This document shows positions 28,085 to 38,178 of a stretch of 64,000 bases of DNA, piece by piece. Below the pieces are notes generated by a model. It worked only from the letters and a program-made list of their open reading frames with translations, was not told where the DNA came from and did no database searches. Location: assembly GCA_021604665.1 (NCBI GenBank), contig BQJK01000004.1:124001-188000 (forward strand), in the 5' to 3' direction. Each line of letters begins with the position of its first letter. Position 1 is the stretch's first letter. This stretch comes from Rhodomicrobium sp. GTDB lineage: Bacteria > Pseudomonadota > Alphaproteobacteria > Rhizobiales > HXMU1428-3. Both the position numbers and the translations under genes were made by a program.

Positions 28085-28451
28085 ACCAGCTCACTCATCG
28101 CCGTAGCCCACCAGCTGGATAGTGCGATACAACAACCTTAAACTCCATATAAAGCCATATTCCCTCAGCGCTTGCATTTACACTCAACGTTTGCATTTAC
28201 CCTCATTGTTTGCATTTATAAGGCTTTAGGCTCTAGACTCAAAAAAAATCCGTGAGAAAGCCTAATTAGCCGCCTTAATATAAAAAAATCCATCAAAGGC
28301 GATAAACTTACAAAGGTCATATAAAGCCATATGCCCCCGTCATTCCGGGCACTTCCCCTTATAAGAACAGGGGTTATGTAAGCGAAAAGCAGGCGTCTCA
28401 GCGACGGCCAGGGTGAAGAAACCACGCCCCAACTCAAGGGAATAAAAAATA
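28085..28451. other. Repeat-bearing divergent intergenic region
   Basis: A 367-base region between the divergent sua5 and acyl-CoA dehydrogenase genes. It holds a three-unit 19-base tandem repeat (28170-28226) and two exact copies of catataaagccatat (28146-28160 and 28318-28332). No coding frame or RNA gene is evident. AAGGGA lies 9 bases before the plus-strand start at 28452. Confidence 0.5.
28170..28226. repeat. Three 19-base tandem repeats
   Basis: Units at 28170-28188 (gcttgcatttacactcaac), 28189-28207 (gtttgcatttaccctcatt) and 28208-28226 (gtttgcatttataaggctt) share the core tttgcattta. They lie 226-282 bases upstream of the acyl-CoA dehydrogenase gene and 134-190 bases upstream of the preferred sua5 start. 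Confidence 0.75.
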
Positions 28452-30224
28452 ATGAGTTACCAGCCTCCCATCCAGGACATCCAGCATATTCTCAATCATA
28501 TCATCGGCATTGATAAAATGATTGAAAGCGGCATCACCGGTGATCTGGATGCAGAGACCCTCGCCGCCATCCTTGAAGAAGGCAGTAAATTTGCAAGCGA
28601 ACAGCTCGCCCCCCTCAACCAGACAGGCGATCAGCAGGGCTGCACTTTAGAGAATGGCACAGTCACCACACCCCAAGGCTGGGACACGGCCTATAATAGC
28701 TGGAGAGAAGCCGGTTGGGCGGCCCTCTCCGCACCAGAAGAATTTGGCGGCCAAAACCTACCCCATAGCCTCGCACAATCTATCGGAGAATTCTGGAGCA
28801 GCGCCAACATGGCATTTGGTCTCTGCCCGCTCCTGACACAGGGCGCGGTTGATGCGCTGGCACACCATGCCAGCAGCGAGCTAAAACAAATCTATCTTGA
28901 AAAAATGGTTTCAGGCGCATGGACTGGCACAATGAACCTGACCGAGCCACAAGCCGGCTCAGACCTTGCCGCCATTCGCACCAAAGCCGTGCCAAAAGAC
29001 GATGGCACTTACGCCATCACCGGCACAAAAATCTTCATCACTTACGGCGAACATGACCTAACAGAAAACATAATACATCTGGTGCTTGCCCGTCTGCCAG
29101 ATGCCCCACAAGGCACCAGAGGCATCTCGCTTTTTGTAGTGCCAAAATTCATTCCTGATAATGAAGGCAACCCCGGCGAGCACAATGACCTCATCTGCTC
29201 AGGCTTAGAGCATAAACTTGGCATTCACGGCTCGCCAACCTGCGTGATGAGCTTTGGAGATAAAGGCGGGGCAACCGGCTATCTGGTTGGCGAAGAAAAC
29301 CGCGGCCTCATGGCCATGTTTACCATGATGAACCTGGCCCGGCTCTCCGTTGGCACACAAGGCGTTGCCGTTATGGAGCGCAGCACCCAGATGGCCAAAC
29401 TCTACGCTGAAGAGCGCCGCCAGGGGGCAGCCCTCACCAGTCCGCGCGGCACTATGGACCCCATTATCATGCACCCGGATGTCCGCCGCACCCTGTGCGA
29501 GATGAAAGCTCTGACCATGGCCGCTCGCGCCATTACCCTGCGCACGGCAAGCGAAATCGATATTTCCTTAAACTCAAAAGATGAAGCAACCCGCCACAAC
29601 GCCGCCAACCTGGCCGCCCTCCTCACCCCAATCGCCAAATCATTCCCAACTGATTGCGGCGTGGAGGTCAGCTCACTTGGCATACAGGTTCATGGCGGCA
29701 TGGGCTTCATTGAAGAAACAGGCGCCGCCCAACATTATAGAGACGCCCGCATTCTCCCTATCTATGAAGGCACAAACGGCATTCAGGCAATTGATCTCGT
29801 CACCAGAAAACTCTCGCTGGACGGCGGCGCAACAATCAGCGCACTAATCACCGAGCTAAGTGCAATCAACAGCCAGATAAAAGAAAGTCCGGCCCTTGCT
29901 GACTTGGTTGGTGATGCTCTTGGCGTTGCATTACATGAGCTTGGCCACGCCCTTGGCTATTTAACCAGCCCCGCTAATAATGACCCCGCTATCCTGCTTT
30001 ACGCCGCCACCCCCCTGCAGGAAATGATGGGGCTAACCATAGGTGCTGCCCTTTTGCTCAAGGGCGCGATAAACGCAGAAAAGGCAAACAGCCCAGATGC
30101 CTCACAGCAGCAAAGCACAGCTGCCGTCTTCGCTACCCAGCGCTTACCAAAAACCAAAGCTCTGCGCGATCAGATCACCAAAGGCGCGGCCTTGCTACAA
30201 AATAACAGCCATCAAATTCTTTAG
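28452..30224 (+). CDS. Acyl-CoA dehydrogenase, long form with C-terminal extension (DmdC/AcdA-like)
   Basis: A 590-residue FAD-dependent acyl-CoA dehydrogenase. The N-terminal YQPPIQDIQHILNHIIGI and the extra C-terminal domain are typical of the roughly 590-residue subfamily that includes methylmercaptopropionyl-CoA dehydrogenase DmdC. The FAD/substrate region shows TEPQAGSDLAAIRTKA and the catalytic Glu lies in PIYEGTNGIQA (near 445). The natural substrate is not determined; this subfamily includes both DMSP-degrading and general fatty acyl members. It heads a run with an enoyl-CoA hydratase and an SDR on the same strand. Confidence 0.88.
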   Translation: MSYQPPIQDIQHILNHIIGIDKMIESGITGDLDAETLAAILEEGSKFASEQLAPLNQTGDQQGCTLENGTVTTPQGWDTAYNSWREAGWAALSAPEEFGGQNLPHSLAQSIGEFWSSANMAFGLCPLLTQGAVDALAHHASSELKQIYLEKMVSGAWTGTMNLTEPQAGSDLAAIRTKAVPKDDGTYAITGTKIFITYGEHDLTENIIHLVLARLPDAPQGTRGISLFVVPKFIPDNEGNPGEHNDLICSGLEHKLGIHGSPTCVMSFGDKGGATGYLVGEENRGLMAMFTMMNLARLSVGTQGVAVMERSTQMAKLYAEERRQGAALTSPRGTMDPIIMHPDVRRTLCEMKALTMAARAITLRTASEIDISLNSKDEATRHNAANLAALLTPIAKSFPTDCGVEVSSLGIQVHGGMGFIEETGAAQHYRDARILPIYEGTNGIQAIDLVTRKLSLDGGATISALITELSAINSQIKESPALADLVGDALGVALHELGHALGYLTSPANNDPAILLYAATPLQEMMGLTIGAALLLKGAINAEKANSPDASQQQSTAAVFATQRLPKTKALRDQITKGAALLQNNSHQIL

Positions 30225-30267
30225 ATAAACGATCAAAGCTATAAAGTTTTGGAGATAGACAGCATCC

Positions 30268-31047
30268 ATGCCCCAAACTACGAACCAGACTATAACCAGC
30301 CATGTGCTCAATGACCGCCAAGGGCCAGTGCTCACCCTCACTATCAACAGACCAGAGAAGAAAAACGCACTAACCGGTGAAATGTATGAAAGCCTGGCAA
30401 ATGCCATCACAGCCGGGGCAGAAGATGAGAGCCTCCGCGTTATCATCATTAAAGGCGGTGAGGGCTGCTTTTGTGCTGGCAATGATATCGGTGATTTTCT
30501 CAAGATCGCTAAAGATGGCATGTTGCCTACCTCCATCCTCAAATTCCTGAAAGCGCTCGCCGCAAACCCAAAACCCCTCATTCTGGCAATAGACGGCGTG
30601 GCTGTTGGCATCGGCACCACAATGTGTTTCCATGCAGATCTCATCTATGCGACAGAGCGGTCAATCTTCTCCACCCCCTTCCTCGATCTGGGGCTTATCC
30701 CGGAAGCCGCCTCCTCTTATCTCATGCCCAAAACCATGGGACACGTCCGCGCCTTTGAAATGCTGGTGCTTGGTGAAAGCTTCACCGCGAAAGATGCCAA
30801 ATCAGCCGGCATAATTAACGACATCACCAGCCCTGAAGAGCTGGCCCCAATGGTGGAGCGGGTTGCAGCCCGTCTTGCGGCAAAGCCGGCTGGCGCTGTG
30901 CGCATCGCCAAGCAATTAATGCGCCTTGATTTAGAAATCGTCGAAAAGGTGATGGAAAAAGAATGCGAGCTGTTCGCAGCTCAGCTAAAGTCACCCGAAG
31001 CTGAAGCCGCTTTTTCTGCGTTTTTATCAAAATCAAAACCATCCTGA
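30268..31047 (+). CDS. Enoyl-CoA hydratase/isomerase family protein
   Basis: A 259-residue crotonase-fold protein. NRPEKKNALT near residues 30-39 and CFCAGNDIGDF near 70-80 form the CoA-binding and oxyanion loops. The second active-site segment is FLDLGLIPEAASSYLMP, which has one of the two acids expected of a hydratase, so an isomerase or related activity is possible. It starts 43 bases after the acyl-CoA dehydrogenase stop and is likely in the same transcript, giving consecutive oxidation and hydration steps. Confidence 0.86.
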   Translation: MPQTTNQTITSHVLNDRQGPVLTLTINRPEKKNALTGEMYESLANAITAGAEDESLRVIIIKGGEGCFCAGNDIGDFLKIAKDGMLPTSILKFLKALAANPKPLILAIDGVAVGIGTTMCFHADLIYATERSIFSTPFLDLGLIPEAASSYLMPKTMGHVRAFEMLVLGESFTAKDAKSAGIINDITSPEELAPMVERVAARLAAKPAGAVRIAKQLMRLDLEIVEKVMEKECELFAAQLKSPEAEAAFSAFLSKSKPS

Positions 31048-31148
31048 TAAAATCACCACGCAGCAGAAAATAAGAAAATGAACCACTAAGTTCTATCAAG
31101 CCATATCAAAGCAATAACGGGAAAACAGACAATAGAGGGAGCAGGAAA

Positions 31149-32009
31149 TTGGCAGAGCTAAACGGCAAAACACTTTTCATCACCGGCGGGTCACGGGGCA
31201 TTGGCCTTGCCATCGCCATTCGCGCGGCAAAAGACGGTGCCAATGTTGCCATCGCCGCAAAAACTGCAGCACCCCATCCAAAGCTTGAAGGCACAATTCA
31301 CACAGCTGTCGACGCCATTAACGCGGCAGGCGGCAAGGGCCTCGCCATCCAGATGGACATTCGCAATGAAGATGAGGTGAAAGCCGCAATAGATAAAACC
31401 GCCGCAACTTTTGGCGGCATTGATTGCCTCGTCAATAACGCCAGCGCCATTTTCTTAATGCCCACCACCTCCCTTGAAATGAAGCGCTTTGACCTGATGC
31501 ATGAGGTCAATGCCCGTGGCACCTATATGGTTTCGAAATATGCCATACCCCATTTGAAGGCCGCCGCCAACCCCCACATACTAATGCTCTCCCCACCGCT
31601 CGACATGTCAGAACAATGGTTCGCCCCTCATCTCGGCTACTCAATGGCAAAATTCGGCATGAGCATGGTAACCCTGGGCTTGGCTGGTGAGCTGAAAAGT
31701 GACGGCATCGCCGTGAATGCCTTATGGCCGCGCACAACAATTGCCACCGCCGCCATTTCCAACAATTTCGGTGAAGACGCCATGAAAAGCTGCCGCACAC
31801 CTGAAATAATGGCCGATGCTGCCCAATTAATATTTACCAAACCAGCAGCTGAGCTAACCGGCCAATTCCTGATTGATGACAGCTTTCTTGCCGCAAATGG
31901 CGTTGCAAATTTCGATAAATACCGGGTGGATCAAAGCCGCGACCTGATCCCAGATTTTTTTGTGCCAGATGGCGACACCCCGCCAGAAAGTTTAAAGGCC
32001 AAAATATAA
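31149..32009 (+). CDS. SDR family oxidoreductase (HSDL2-like)
   Basis: A 286-residue short-chain dehydrogenase. The Rossmann motif TGGSRGIG is near residue 12, NNAS near 98 and the active-site Tyr/Lys in YSMAKF near 168-173. The stretch PHPKLEGTIHTAVDAI is what I recall for the HSDL2 (hydroxysteroid dehydrogenase-like 2) group. The catalytic Ser position (MLSPPLDMSE) is present. It starts with TTG, preceded by GGAG and AGGAA. It follows the crotonase gene by about 100 bases and probably extends that beta-oxidation run. Confidence 0.86.
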   Translation: MAELNGKTLFITGGSRGIGLAIAIRAAKDGANVAIAAKTAAPHPKLEGTIHTAVDAINAAGGKGLAIQMDIRNEDEVKAAIDKTAATFGGIDCLVNNASAIFLMPTTSLEMKRFDLMHEVNARGTYMVSKYAIPHLKAAANPHILMLSPPLDMSEQWFAPHLGYSMAKFGMSMVTLGLAGELKSDGIAVNALWPRTTIATAAISNNFGEDAMKSCRTPEIMADAAQLIFTKPAAELTGQFLIDDSFLAANGVANFDKYRVDQSRDLIPDFFVPDGDTPPESLKAKI

Positions 32010-32013
32010 AAGC

Positions 32014-32032
32014 CGCTGCTTAGGCAGCAGCG
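32014..32032. other. Short hairpin after the SDR gene
   Basis: Perfect 7-base stem cgctgct (32014-32020) with agcagcg (32026-32032) and a five-base loop, just after the SDR stop. There is no T tract, so it may be a 3' end stabiliser rather than a terminator. Confidence 0.4.
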
Positions 32033-32125
32033 ACACTATGCTAGCAATTTACAAGTGCTTCGCCTTCGCTTAAAAAAGCGGCAGAAGCTATAAACTAAAA
32101 TGGTAACAGGCCTCGAGGAACTGAC

Positions 32126-33061
32126 ATGACGACACTCTATCTCACACATCAGTCCTGCCTCCAGCACGAGAACGGCCCCGGCCACCCCGAGCGTCCAGAT
32201 AGGCTCCGCGCAATTGCCAAGGTTTTAAGTCATGAGCTTTTTGATAGCCTAACCCGGCAAGATGCCCCAGCAGCCACTCTCGAGCATATCGCCCTGGCTC
32301 ACCCTGAAAATTACATTGAGCTAATTAAAAACAGCCGCCCTGAGAATGGCTATGCCTTCATTGACCCAGATACCTCAATGAATAAATACACCTGGACGGC
32401 ACTGCTGCACTCCATCGGAGCCGCCACAAACGCGGTTGATAAGGTCATGAAGGGCGAGCATAAAAACGCCTTTATCGCCACCCGCCCACCAGGTCACCAT
32501 GCAGAAACAAGCAGAGCCTGCGGCTTTTGCATTTTTAATAATATCGCCATCGCCGCCGAACATGCCCGAAAAGCCCATGGGGCAGAGCGCGTCGCCGTTG
32601 TTGATTTTGATGTTCATCATGGCAATGGCACACAGGACATATTCTGGTCGGATAAAAACCTGTTCTATGGCTCAACCCACCAAATGCCCCTATTCCCCGG
32701 CACCGGCGCTTTAAATGAAACCGGCGTAGGCAATATCTGGAACGCCCCCCTAAGCTCAGGCGACAGCAGCGACAAGTTCAAAGAAGCTATGGAAACCCGT
32801 GTCCTCCCCGCTTTAAGGAAATTCTCACCAGACCTGATCCTCATTTCTGCCGGGTTTGATGCCCATAAGAGCGATCCACTCGCCAATATTATGCTGGAAG
32901 AGAGCGATTTTGGCTGGATAACTAGTGAATTGCTCGAAATAGCCGAGAAAAACTGCAATGGCCGGGTCGTCTCCATCCTCGAAGGCGGCTATAATCTGGA
33001 AGGGCTTGCAAAATCGGTTAGCGTTCATGTACAGCATCTCATGCATGCCGCCAAAAGCTAA
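32126..33061 (+). CDS. Histone deacetylase-family (AcuC-like) hydrolase
   Basis: A 311-residue arginase-deacetylase fold protein, likely a zinc-dependent deacetylase or amidohydrolase. The motif RPPGHHAE holds His124/His125, VDFDVHHGNGT holds Asp162/His164, and SAGFDAHKSDPL holds Asp245, so the full metal and relay set is present. GAGGA lies 6 bases before the ATG. The order HDAC-xseB-dxs is one I recall from rhizobial genomes. The substrate (acetylated protein, polyamine or other) is unknown. Confidence 0.92.
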   Translation: MTTLYLTHQSCLQHENGPGHPERPDRLRAIAKVLSHELFDSLTRQDAPAATLEHIALAHPENYIELIKNSRPENGYAFIDPDTSMNKYTWTALLHSIGAATNAVDKVMKGEHKNAFIATRPPGHHAETSRACGFCIFNNIAIAAEHARKAHGAERVAVVDFDVHHGNGTQDIFWSDKNLFYGSTHQMPLFPGTGALNETGVGNIWNAPLSSGDSSDKFKEAMETRVLPALRKFSPDLILISAGFDAHKSDPLANIMLEESDFGWITSELLEIAEKNCNGRVVSILEGGYNLEGLAKSVSVHVQHLMHAAKS

Positions 33062-33100
33062 CACCAAACCAAAGACGATGAAGAGATAACAGGGTTCAAC

Positions 33101-33355
33101 ATGGCAAAAGACACCGGCAATAACGATATAAAATCCATGAGTTTTGAAGCAGCCCTTGCAGAACTTGAGCAAATCGTCGGCCGCCTGGAACATGGTGACG
33201 TGCCCTTGGAAGAATCCATCCAGATTTATGAGCGCGGTGAAGCCTTGCGCAGTCAATGCGACCAGCTACTCACCCAGGCGGAAGCCAAGGTTGAAAAGAT
33301 CGCAATTTCACCTGATGGTAGTGCTGGCCAAACACAGCCCATAGAGATAGACTAA
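33101..33355 (+). CDS. xseB: Exodeoxyribonuclease VII small subunit
   Basis: An 84-residue protein that binds the large XseA subunit; the complex degrades single-stranded DNA. The signature SFEAALAELEQIVGRLEHGD and LEESIQIYERGEAL are typical of XseB. Its position between the HDAC gene and dxs is common in proteobacteria. xseA is not in the window. Confidence 0.95.
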   Translation: MAKDTGNNDIKSMSFEAALAELEQIVGRLEHGDVPLEESIQIYERGEALRSQCDQLLTQAEAKVEKIAISPDGSAGQTQPIEID

Positions 33356-33386
33356 GCCTCTTTACCGTTAACAACCGGATTAGTAA

Positions 33387-35294
33387 GTGAAAACGCCGCT
33401 CCTCGATCAAGTAAATGCCCCCCAGGATTTGGGCCAACTATCAGATAGTGATCTGACCCAACTCGCAGCAGAATTGCGCCATGAAATGATCAAGGCCGTC
33501 TCAGTCACCGGAGGCCATCTTGGTGCTGGGCTCGGCGTTGTCGAACTGACTGTCGCACTCCACAAAGTCTTCAACACACCAGAAGACCGGCTCATTTGGG
33601 ATGTCGGCCACCAGGCCTACCCCCACAAAATCCTCACTGGGCGCCGCTCCGATATCCTCACCTTGCGCCAACCAGACGGCCTTTCAGGCTTCACCAAACG
33701 CGCTGAAAGTGAATATGACCCCTTCGGTGCAGCTCATTCCTCCACCTCGATTTCTGCCGGGCTCGGCATGGCCGTGGCAAGAGACCTCGAAAAGAAAGAC
33801 CATAACGTCATCGCCGTTATAGGTGACGGCGCCATGAGCGCTGGCATGGCCTATGAAGCCATGAATAACGCCGGTGCCATGAGCTCGCGCCTCATCGTTA
33901 TCCTCAATGATAATGACATGAGCATCGCTCCCCCTGTGGGCGCGATGAGCGCCTATCTCGCCCGGCTGGTCTCCGGCAAAACATATCTTTCATTGCGTGA
34001 AACCGCGAAACAACTGGCCGCCCACTTGCCCTCTTTCATGCAGGACAAAGCCCGCAAGACAGAAGAATATGCCCGCGGCTTCTGGGCTGGCGGCAGCTTG
34101 TTTGAAGAGCTGGGCTTTTACTATGTTGGCCCCATAGATGGCCACAACCTGGACCATCTCCTCCCCATCCTCCGCAACGTGCGCGACACTGATAAAGGCC
34201 CCATTCTGCTGCATGTGGTAACCCAAAAAGGCAAGGGCTATCACCCTGCTGAAAATTCAGACGATAAATATCACGGCGTTGGCAAGTTCAACATCATCAC
34301 CGGCGAGAAAGAAAAAGCCCGCGCGAATGCCCCTACTTACACCGGCACATTCGCCAAAGCGTTGGTAAAAGAAGCCGAGAAGGACGATAAGATAATTGCC
34401 GTCACCGCCGCCATGCCATCCGGCACGGGGCTGGATGAATTCGCGAAGACTTACCCCGCCCGCTGTTTTGATGTCGGCATCGCCGAGCAGCACGCCGTCA
34501 CCTTCGCAGCCGGCCTGGCAACTGAAGGTTTCAAACCCTTCGCGGCTATCTATTCAACCTTTTTGCAACGAGCCTACGATCAAATAGTACATGATGTTGC
34601 CATCCAAAATCTTCCTGTCCGTTTTGCCATAGACCGGGCTGGCCTTGTTGGCGCAGATGGACCAACACATGCAGGCAGTTTTGATATCGCCTATCTGAGC
34701 AACTTGCCAAATTTCACAGTCATGGCCGCCAGCGATGAAGCTGAGCTGATCCACATGGTTGCCACCGCCGCCGCTCATGATGCCGGCCCCTCAAGCTTCC
34801 GTTATCCACGCGGTGAAGGTTGCGGTGTGGAATTACCCGATGCAGGCATCCCATTAGAAATAGGCAAAGGCCGCCTGATAGAAGAAGGCAGCTCCGTTGC
34901 CCTGCTTTCATTTGGCACAAGGCTGGATGAAACAAGAAAAGCCGCGCAAATGCTCAGCTCTCTCGGCCTCTCAACCACCATAGCCGATGCCCGCTTCGCA
35001 AAACCACTTGATGAAGCGCTCATTAGTCAGCTTGCCCGCCATCATGAAGTTCTGATCACCATAGAAGAAGGTGCTGTTGGCGGCTTTGGCTCACATGTAG
35101 CGCAATATCTCAGTGAAAATGGCCTACTCGACCAAGGGTTAAAATTCCGCAGCCTCTGCCTGCCGGATCTGTTTATTGATCATAATAAACCTGATGTTCA
35201 ATATGACATTGCTGGCCTGAATGCGCCCCATATCGTCAAAACCGTGATGAACGCCCTTGGCAAAGATTTTAACCAAAGCCAAGATAGAGCTTAA
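33387..35294 (+). CDS. dxs: 1-deoxy-D-xylulose-5-phosphate synthase
   Basis: Condenses pyruvate and glyceraldehyde 3-phosphate in the first step of the MEP isoprenoid pathway. The 635-residue thiamine diphosphate enzyme has [18 protein letters not shown] (TPP-binding, near 148-165), [10 protein letters not shown] and IAEQHAV in the pyrimidine domain, and a C-terminal transketolase-type domain. It starts with GTG at 33387, 31 bases after xseB. No tlyA-like gene follows, unlike the arrangement in many relatives. Confidence 0.95.
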   Translation: MKTPLLDQVNAPQDLGQLSDSDLTQLAAELRHEMIKAVSVTGGHLGAGLGVVELTVALHKVFNTPEDRLIWDVGHQAYPHKILTGRRSDILTLRQPDGLSGFTKRAESEYDPFGAAHSSTSISAGLGMAVARDLEKKDHNVIAVIGDGAMSAGMAYEAMNNAGAMSSRLIVILNDNDMSIAPPVGAMSAYLARLVSGKTYLSLRETAKQLAAHLPSFMQDKARKTEEYARGFWAGGSLFEELGFYYVGPIDGHNLDHLLPILRNVRDTDKGPILLHVVTQKGKGYHPAENSDDKYHGVGKFNIITGEKEKARANAPTYTGTFAKALVKEAEKDDKIIAVTAAMPSGTGLDEFAKTYPARCFDVGIAEQHAVTFAAGLATEGFKPFAAIYSTFLQRAYDQIVHDVAIQNLPVRFAIDRAGLVGADGPTHAGSFDIAYLSNLPNFTVMAASDEAELIHMVATAAAHDAGPSSFRYPRGEGCGVELPDAGIPLEIGKGRLIEEGSSVALLSFGTRLDETRKAAQMLSSLGLSTTIADARFAKPLDEALISQLARHHEVLITIEEGAVGGFGSHVAQYLSENGLLDQGLKFRSLCLPDLFIDHNKPDVQYDIAGLNAPHIVKTVMNALGKDFNQSQDRA

Positions 35295-35587
35295 GGGCCA
35301 ATATTCTTAAACAGAGTTTGAGAGTATTCGATCACCTGTAGCGTGGCTGATGGCTGTTGCCTGTTAGCGCTAAATGGCCCCCATTATTCAAATGGCAACT
35401 TATCATCTCGTCAGCCCGCAAAATGATTAAATTTCCATAGGCGCTCAGCTTTTGGGACCAAAGACTAAAACCACCCCAACAGGTCTCGAATTGTAGTTAT
35501 GTAATAAATAGTAAAGCTCACTAGACTAAGGAGGTAAAATAAGGCATCATAATCCCCAATGATCATAGGTCATAAGGGAGCAAACAG

Positions 35588-36151
35588 ATGTTTAAGTCCT
35601 TTAATTACAAGAGTTTATTGGCAGTTATATTGTCTATTTCTTTTGTTTCACTGATGAATACAACTGAAGCGCGCGCCCGCACTACAAGTGTAGTAACCTT
35701 CAACAGTGAATATGGCCTGATCCTAATTGATAGTATGAGATCGAGAGCCGCTTTTGACCTGTTTGAAAGCCTCAATGTGCCAATCAAATATGGCTTCTTC
35801 TACCAAACCAAAATCTTCGCCCCCAAAGATAAAAGCTTCCGCATTGCCTGCACTGCCTATGGCGCAAATCATGTATGCGCAGTGATAGTCTACCCCGGCA
35901 AGTTCGCAACGCTGGACTTTGACACAGACGAAATCCGCCTAAACCTCCCCGCCACTATCGCCCGTAATTACGATGGCAAATTTCCAAAAAAGCAGGGCAG
36001 CTTTCACCTTGAAACTGAAGATAAACGCCTGATCATAGATTGGTCTATTGAAGGGCTATCCATCAAAAACTTCCGTTTCAAAGGCGACCATCAACGCCCC
36101 AAACGTCTAGAAAATTACACCCTAACCCCTCTGCCTGGCGTTGATCTTTAA
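35588..36151 (+). CDS. Secreted protein of unknown function
   Basis: A 187-residue protein with a signal peptide (hydrophobic residues 9-25, likely cleavage after TTEARA). The mature part is mainly beta-strand in appearance, with a cysteine pair spaced nine residues apart (CTAYGANHVC) that could form a disulfide. AAGGGAG lies 8 bases before the ATG. It stands alone between dxs and a GNAT gene. I do not recognise the family. Confidence 0.75.
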   Translation: MFKSFNYKSLLAVILSISFVSLMNTTEARARTTSVVTFNSEYGLILIDSMRSRAAFDLFESLNVPIKYGFFYQTKIFAPKDKSFRIACTAYGANHVCAVIVYPGKFATLDFDTDEIRLNLPATIARNYDGKFPKKQGSFHLETEDKRLIIDWSIEGLSIKNFRFKGDHQRPKRLENYTLTPLPGVDL

Positions 36152-36342
36152 TCATTTCCCCATTGAGGGGAGCGCAAAGAAAGCAAGCAGCAAATTCATG
36201 AGCGGGCAGGATCTTTTCATTGCACCAACACAAACAGAGGCGCAAGATCAAAGCTATGAGCCTTACCTACCGGCACTCATGAGTTTAGCTGTGTTTAAAG
36301 CAGCCACAACTGCGTAAAAATAACAAGGCATGCCCCCACAAA

Positions 36343-36921
36343 ATGAGACATATCAGCGACGCAACAATTAAAGATGCCCGCCACCTGGCTTATCTAGTCA
36401 ACTTGGCTGGTGAAGGCATGCCATTTTATTTCTGGCAATCAATGTGCACCCCCGGACAAGCTGTTATAGATCACGGCACAGAACGAGCCACCCGGGAAAC
36501 AGGGGATTTCAGCTATAGAAATGCGAGAATACACCGCCAGGATGGTGAGGTAACATCAGCCCTCATCGCCTTCAAATTAGATGATCCATACCAAATTGAT
36601 GATTTAGAGACTTGCCCGGATTACATCCACCCCTTAATCCATCTCGAGGCCAAGGGCCCGGGAGATTGGTACATTAATGTGCTCGCTGTATATGAGCCCT
36701 ATCGCCGACAAGGTATCGCTAACATTCTGCTGGAGGATAGTTTCAGACGCGGCCGTAAGGCTGAATGCTCTACAACAAGCCTCATTGTCCACTCAACCAA
36801 CGAAGCAGCAAAACAACTTTATGAAAATAAAGGCTTCAGCATATCAGACGAACTGCCCGTCATCCCCATCCCAGGCACAATTGAAGGCGGCATGTGGCAA
36901 CGGCTTGTGAAAAAACTATAA
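36343..36921 (+). CDS. GNAT family N-acetyltransferase
   Basis: A 192-residue Gcn5-related acetyltransferase. The acetyl-CoA pyrophosphate-binding loop YEPYRRQGIANILLED is near residues 120-135 (Q/RxxGxA type), and the later motif TNEAAKQLYENKGFS is typical of the C-terminal half. The acceptor is unknown. It lies alone, with about 190 bases upstream and 250 bases downstream free of genes. Confidence 0.85.
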   Translation: MRHISDATIKDARHLAYLVNLAGEGMPFYFWQSMCTPGQAVIDHGTERATRETGDFSYRNARIHRQDGEVTSALIAFKLDDPYQIDDLETCPDYIHPLIHLEAKGPGDWYINVLAVYEPYRRQGIANILLEDSFRRGRKAECSTTSLIVHSTNEAAKQLYENKGFSISDELPVIPIPGTIEGGMWQRLVKKL

Positions 36922-37168
36922 GCACCAGCCCTGGACCTTAGCAAAAATATCAATTTTCAGAACAACTCGGAATACTAACAAGCCACCTTGCCACTTATGT
37001 GCGAGGACAACTTGATTCATGGCTATTATTATGCAATATCCGCATATATGGTAATTTTTACAGTTATTAGGGTGTAAATGCAGTTAGGTATGGTTGCTGT
37101 TATTTCTCATACAGTCAGGCGCCACTATCAAAATTCACCTTATCACCAGTCAAATGAATGAGGTTTTC

Positions 37169-38062
37169 ATGTTGAATTTGTCCAAACTCTCACATCGAGC
37201 AATCATGGCCTTCACCATGCTATGCATGCTTGGCATCACCGCCAGCTATACCGTCCCGGCCAACAAGGCCTTAGCGGCAGATGATAAAACCATTATCATC
37301 CAATCCACTACCTCGACTGCCAACTCCGGCCTACTGGATCACATCCTGCCTATTTTTGAGAAAAAGACCGGCATCAAGGTCAATGTTGTGGCTGTCGGGA
37401 CCGGCCAGGCAATTAAGAATGCGCGCAATGGCGATGGAGACGTTCTTCTTGTCCATGCAAAATCAGCAGAAGAAAAATTCGTCAATGAGGGCTATGGCGT
37501 TAAGCGCTATGATGTGATGTTCAATGACTTCATCATTCTCGGCCCTAAGACTGATCCGGCCAAAATCAGCGGCATGAAAGATGTAACAGCAGCACTCAAA
37601 AAAATCAGCACAGCCAAAAGCGTCTTCACCTCAAGAGGCGATGATAGCGGCACACATAAGAAAGAGCTGAAACTCTGGCAAGCCGCAGGCCTCGCGCGCA
37701 GTGACGATAAAAATAAAGGCGAAAGCTGGTACCGTGAAACCGGCTCCGGCATGGGCTCAACCCTGAATGTCGCCAGCGGCATGGGGGCTTATGTTATGTC
37801 TGACCGCGCCACCTGGCTGGCCTTTAAAAACAAAGGCAATCTTGAAATTCTGGTAGAAGGGGACAAACGCCTGTTTAACCAATATGGCGTCATTCTCGTG
37901 AATCCCGAAAAACACAAGAATGTTAAAAAAGCCGCCGGCGAAACATTTATCCAGTGGATCACCGGCCCAGAAGGACAAGCCGCCATTCAAGGCTTCAAGC
38001 TGGATGGCAAACAGCTTTTCTTCCCCAATGCGGCACAAGAAGAAATGAAAAAAGCCAGCTAA
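37169..38062 (+). CDS. tupA: Tungstate/molybdate-type ABC substrate-binding protein
   Basis: A 297-residue periplasmic binding protein. A signal peptide ends near KALA, then the TupA-type opening TTSTANSGLLDHILPIFEK and a DVLLVHAK segment. SRGDDSGTHKKEL and ETGSGMGSTL resemble the oxyanion-binding loops of TupA/WtpA proteins. The ATG at 37169 was preferred because GAGG lies 5-6 bases before it; upstream ATGs have no such site. The expected permease and ATPase genes are not next to it; the neighbour is a convergent regulator gene, and a terminator follows at 38098-38127. It could serve a transporter elsewhere. Confidence 0.85.
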   Translation: MLNLSKLSHRAIMAFTMLCMLGITASYTVPANKALAADDKTIIIQSTTSTANSGLLDHILPIFEKKTGIKVNVVAVGTGQAIKNARNGDGDVLLVHAKSAEEKFVNEGYGVKRYDVMFNDFIILGPKTDPAKISGMKDVTAALKKISTAKSVFTSRGDDSGTHKKELKLWQAAGLARSDDKNKGESWYRETGSGMGSTLNVASGMGAYVMSDRATWLAFKNKGNLEILVEGDKRLFNQYGVILVNPEKHKNVKKAAGETFIQWITGPEGQAAIQGFKLDGKQLFFPNAAQEEMKKAS

Positions 38063-38097
38063 GGTTCAGCGGCTTTAATTGCTATTTTTTATAAAAT

Positions 38098-38127
38098 AAA
38101 AGGCGGCGATATCTATCGCCGCCTTTT
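38098..38127. terminator. Bidirectional intrinsic terminator after tupA
   Basis: A 10-base perfect stem aggcggcgat (38101-38110) with atcgccgcct (38115-38124) and a short atct loop, flanked by A and T runs. It separates the convergent tupA and HTH-PBP regulator genes. Confidence 0.9.
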
Positions 38128-38178
38128 CTATATAAGTGCATAAATTAAAAAAATACCCTCACTTAACGATGCAGGTAA

